Below, piece by piece: positions 12,352 through 12,900 of a stretch of DNA of 12,900 bases. Both the position numbers and the translations under genes were made by a program. Under the pieces are notes generated by a model that saw only the letters and a list, made by a program, of their open reading frames with translations, had not been told where the DNA came from and did not search any database. The stretch's first letter is position 1. Each line of letters begins with the position of its first letter. Source of the DNA: Clostridiales bacterium (GTDB lineage Bacteria; Bacillota; Clostridia; WRLR01); NCBI GenBank assembly GCA_031287655.1, contig JAITSR010000351.1, positions 1 to 12,900 of the forward strand, in the 5' to 3' direction.

Positions 12352-12900
12352 AGAGAATCATTGGGAATCAAACGGTGTAAAAGAAGGCCGAGAGCGGCGG
12401 GGACGCTTTTGCGGAGAACCGCAGGCGGCACAGCCTGATCGGACAGCGCAGCTGACACGGGCACGGGCGACCGAGGCGGCCCGAACAACGCGCACGGCCC
12501 GGACGGCGGCGCGCACGGTCGGTTTAACCGCTTTCGCGCGCCTTTTTCCGCTTTTATTAACCCTGTCGCTCGTGTTTGCGGCGGCGGGGCCGCCGATCGC
12601 CGCGTCCGCGATTGAAGCTGAGCCGGGGCGGGCGGGCGTCAACTTCGGGACCGGGGAATCGCCGTTCTATCTCTACGTTGAAAAAGGTTCTTTTTCGATC
12701 ACGGTCTTTTACAAAGACGCGGATGGGAACTATACGATCCCGCTCCGCACGTTCCCGACCGCAATCGGGCGCTCCGCGCGCATGACGCCGACCGGCGTTT
12801 TCCATAAGGGCCGCACGGAGCTCTGGCACAGCTGGGGCAGTACGTGGTCGCCTTACGCGAGCGCCTACTCGCCTGGGCTCTATGTCCACGGCCCGATCTA
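12347..12900 (+). CDS. L,D-transpeptidase (YkuD family), N-terminal part (3' end outside window)
   Basis: The frame is open from ATG 12347 to the right edge (184 codons visible). In-frame ATGs at 12323 and 12338 also exist but have poorly spaced ribosome sites. From about residue 106 the protein reads PFYLYVEKGSFSITVFYKD, then DGNYTIPLRTFPTAIG, MTPTGVFHKG, and near the edge GLYVHGPIY. This is the standard opening of YkuD L,D-transpeptidases including the first conserved His; the catalytic SHGC motif would lie just outside. These enzymes form 3-3 cross-links in peptidoglycan or attach proteins to it. A hydrophobic segment (about 66-80, then an AAS-type site) looks like a signal peptide, but it is preceded by an unusually long Arg/Thr/Ala-rich stretch of about 65 residues. 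The gene follows the AlgX-like stop by 54 bp with no terminator, so it probably belongs to the same operon. Confidence 0.87.
   Translation, partial: MSENHWESNGVKEGRERRGRFCGEPQAAQPDRTAQLTRARATEAARTTRTARTAARTVGLTAFARLFPLLLTLSLVFAAAGPPIAASAIEAEPGRAGVNFGTGESPFYLYVEKGSFSITVFYKDADGNYTIPLRTFPTAIGRSARMTPTGVFHKGRTELWHSWGSTWSPYASAYSPGLYVHGPI

Noticed and set aside
12313..12438. 41-codon ORF beginning MKRNGDQKDV
   Set aside because: It overlaps the L,D-transpeptidase start in another frame, has no good ribosome site and no recognisable feature.

Overview
The window reads as a GC-rich member of the Firmicutes, probably of the class Clostridia. This rests on gene content: a BlaR1-type M56 membrane peptidase, an ECF sigma factor coupled to a single-pass membrane protein, a BmrCD/TM287-288-type heterodimeric ABC exporter, and an AlgI/AlgX-type O-acetylation pair followed by an L,D-transpeptidase. 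Shine-Dalgarno sites are AGGAGG-like, promoters are sigma-A-like, and three of the genes use GTG starts. I cannot name the species. No RNA gene, IS element, integrase, CRISPR array or phage gene was seen.

Layout. (1) 2-1237, plus strand: C-terminal part of an M56 (BlaR1-like) peptidase with a 12-bp minisatellite linker, closed by a strong intrinsic terminator. (2) 1373-3132, plus strand: ECF sigma factor and probable membrane anti-sigma factor, overlapping by ATGA and preceded by a plausible ECF-type autoregulatory promoter. (3) 3081-7185, minus strand: two ABC exporter half-transporters whose motif deviations are complementary, as expected for a heterodimer with one degenerate ATP site. The distal gene overlaps the anti-sigma gene tail-to-tail by 52 bp, and the proximal gene appears to have a leaderless start. 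(4) 7257-8438: a divergent pair, a short HicB-like protein (minus) and a SAM-dependent methyltransferase (plus). Each has a good promoter with its own inverted repeat at the -35 box, and the methyltransferase 5' end carries a second overlapping frame. (5) 8620-12900, plus strand: a cell-envelope operon of MBOAT (AlgI-like) acyltransferase, AlgX/AlgJ-like extracytoplasmic acetyltransferase, and the start of a secreted L,D-transpeptidase.

How the genes fit together. Most of the window concerns the envelope: sensing (M56 protease, ECF/anti-sigma), export (ABC heterodimer), polymer acetylation (MBOAT plus AlgX-like) and peptidoglycan cross-linking (L,D-transpeptidase).

The most unusual signal is not a new gene family. 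Low-complexity segments (Ala/Gly/Ser, Asp-Thr-Gln/Arg, Gly-Glu-Gln, Arg-Thr-Ala) have been inserted in frame at loops, linkers or tails of nearly every large protein, several with visible DNA tandem repeats, while catalytic motifs stay intact. Gene-free gaps are all under 200 bp and are described individually.
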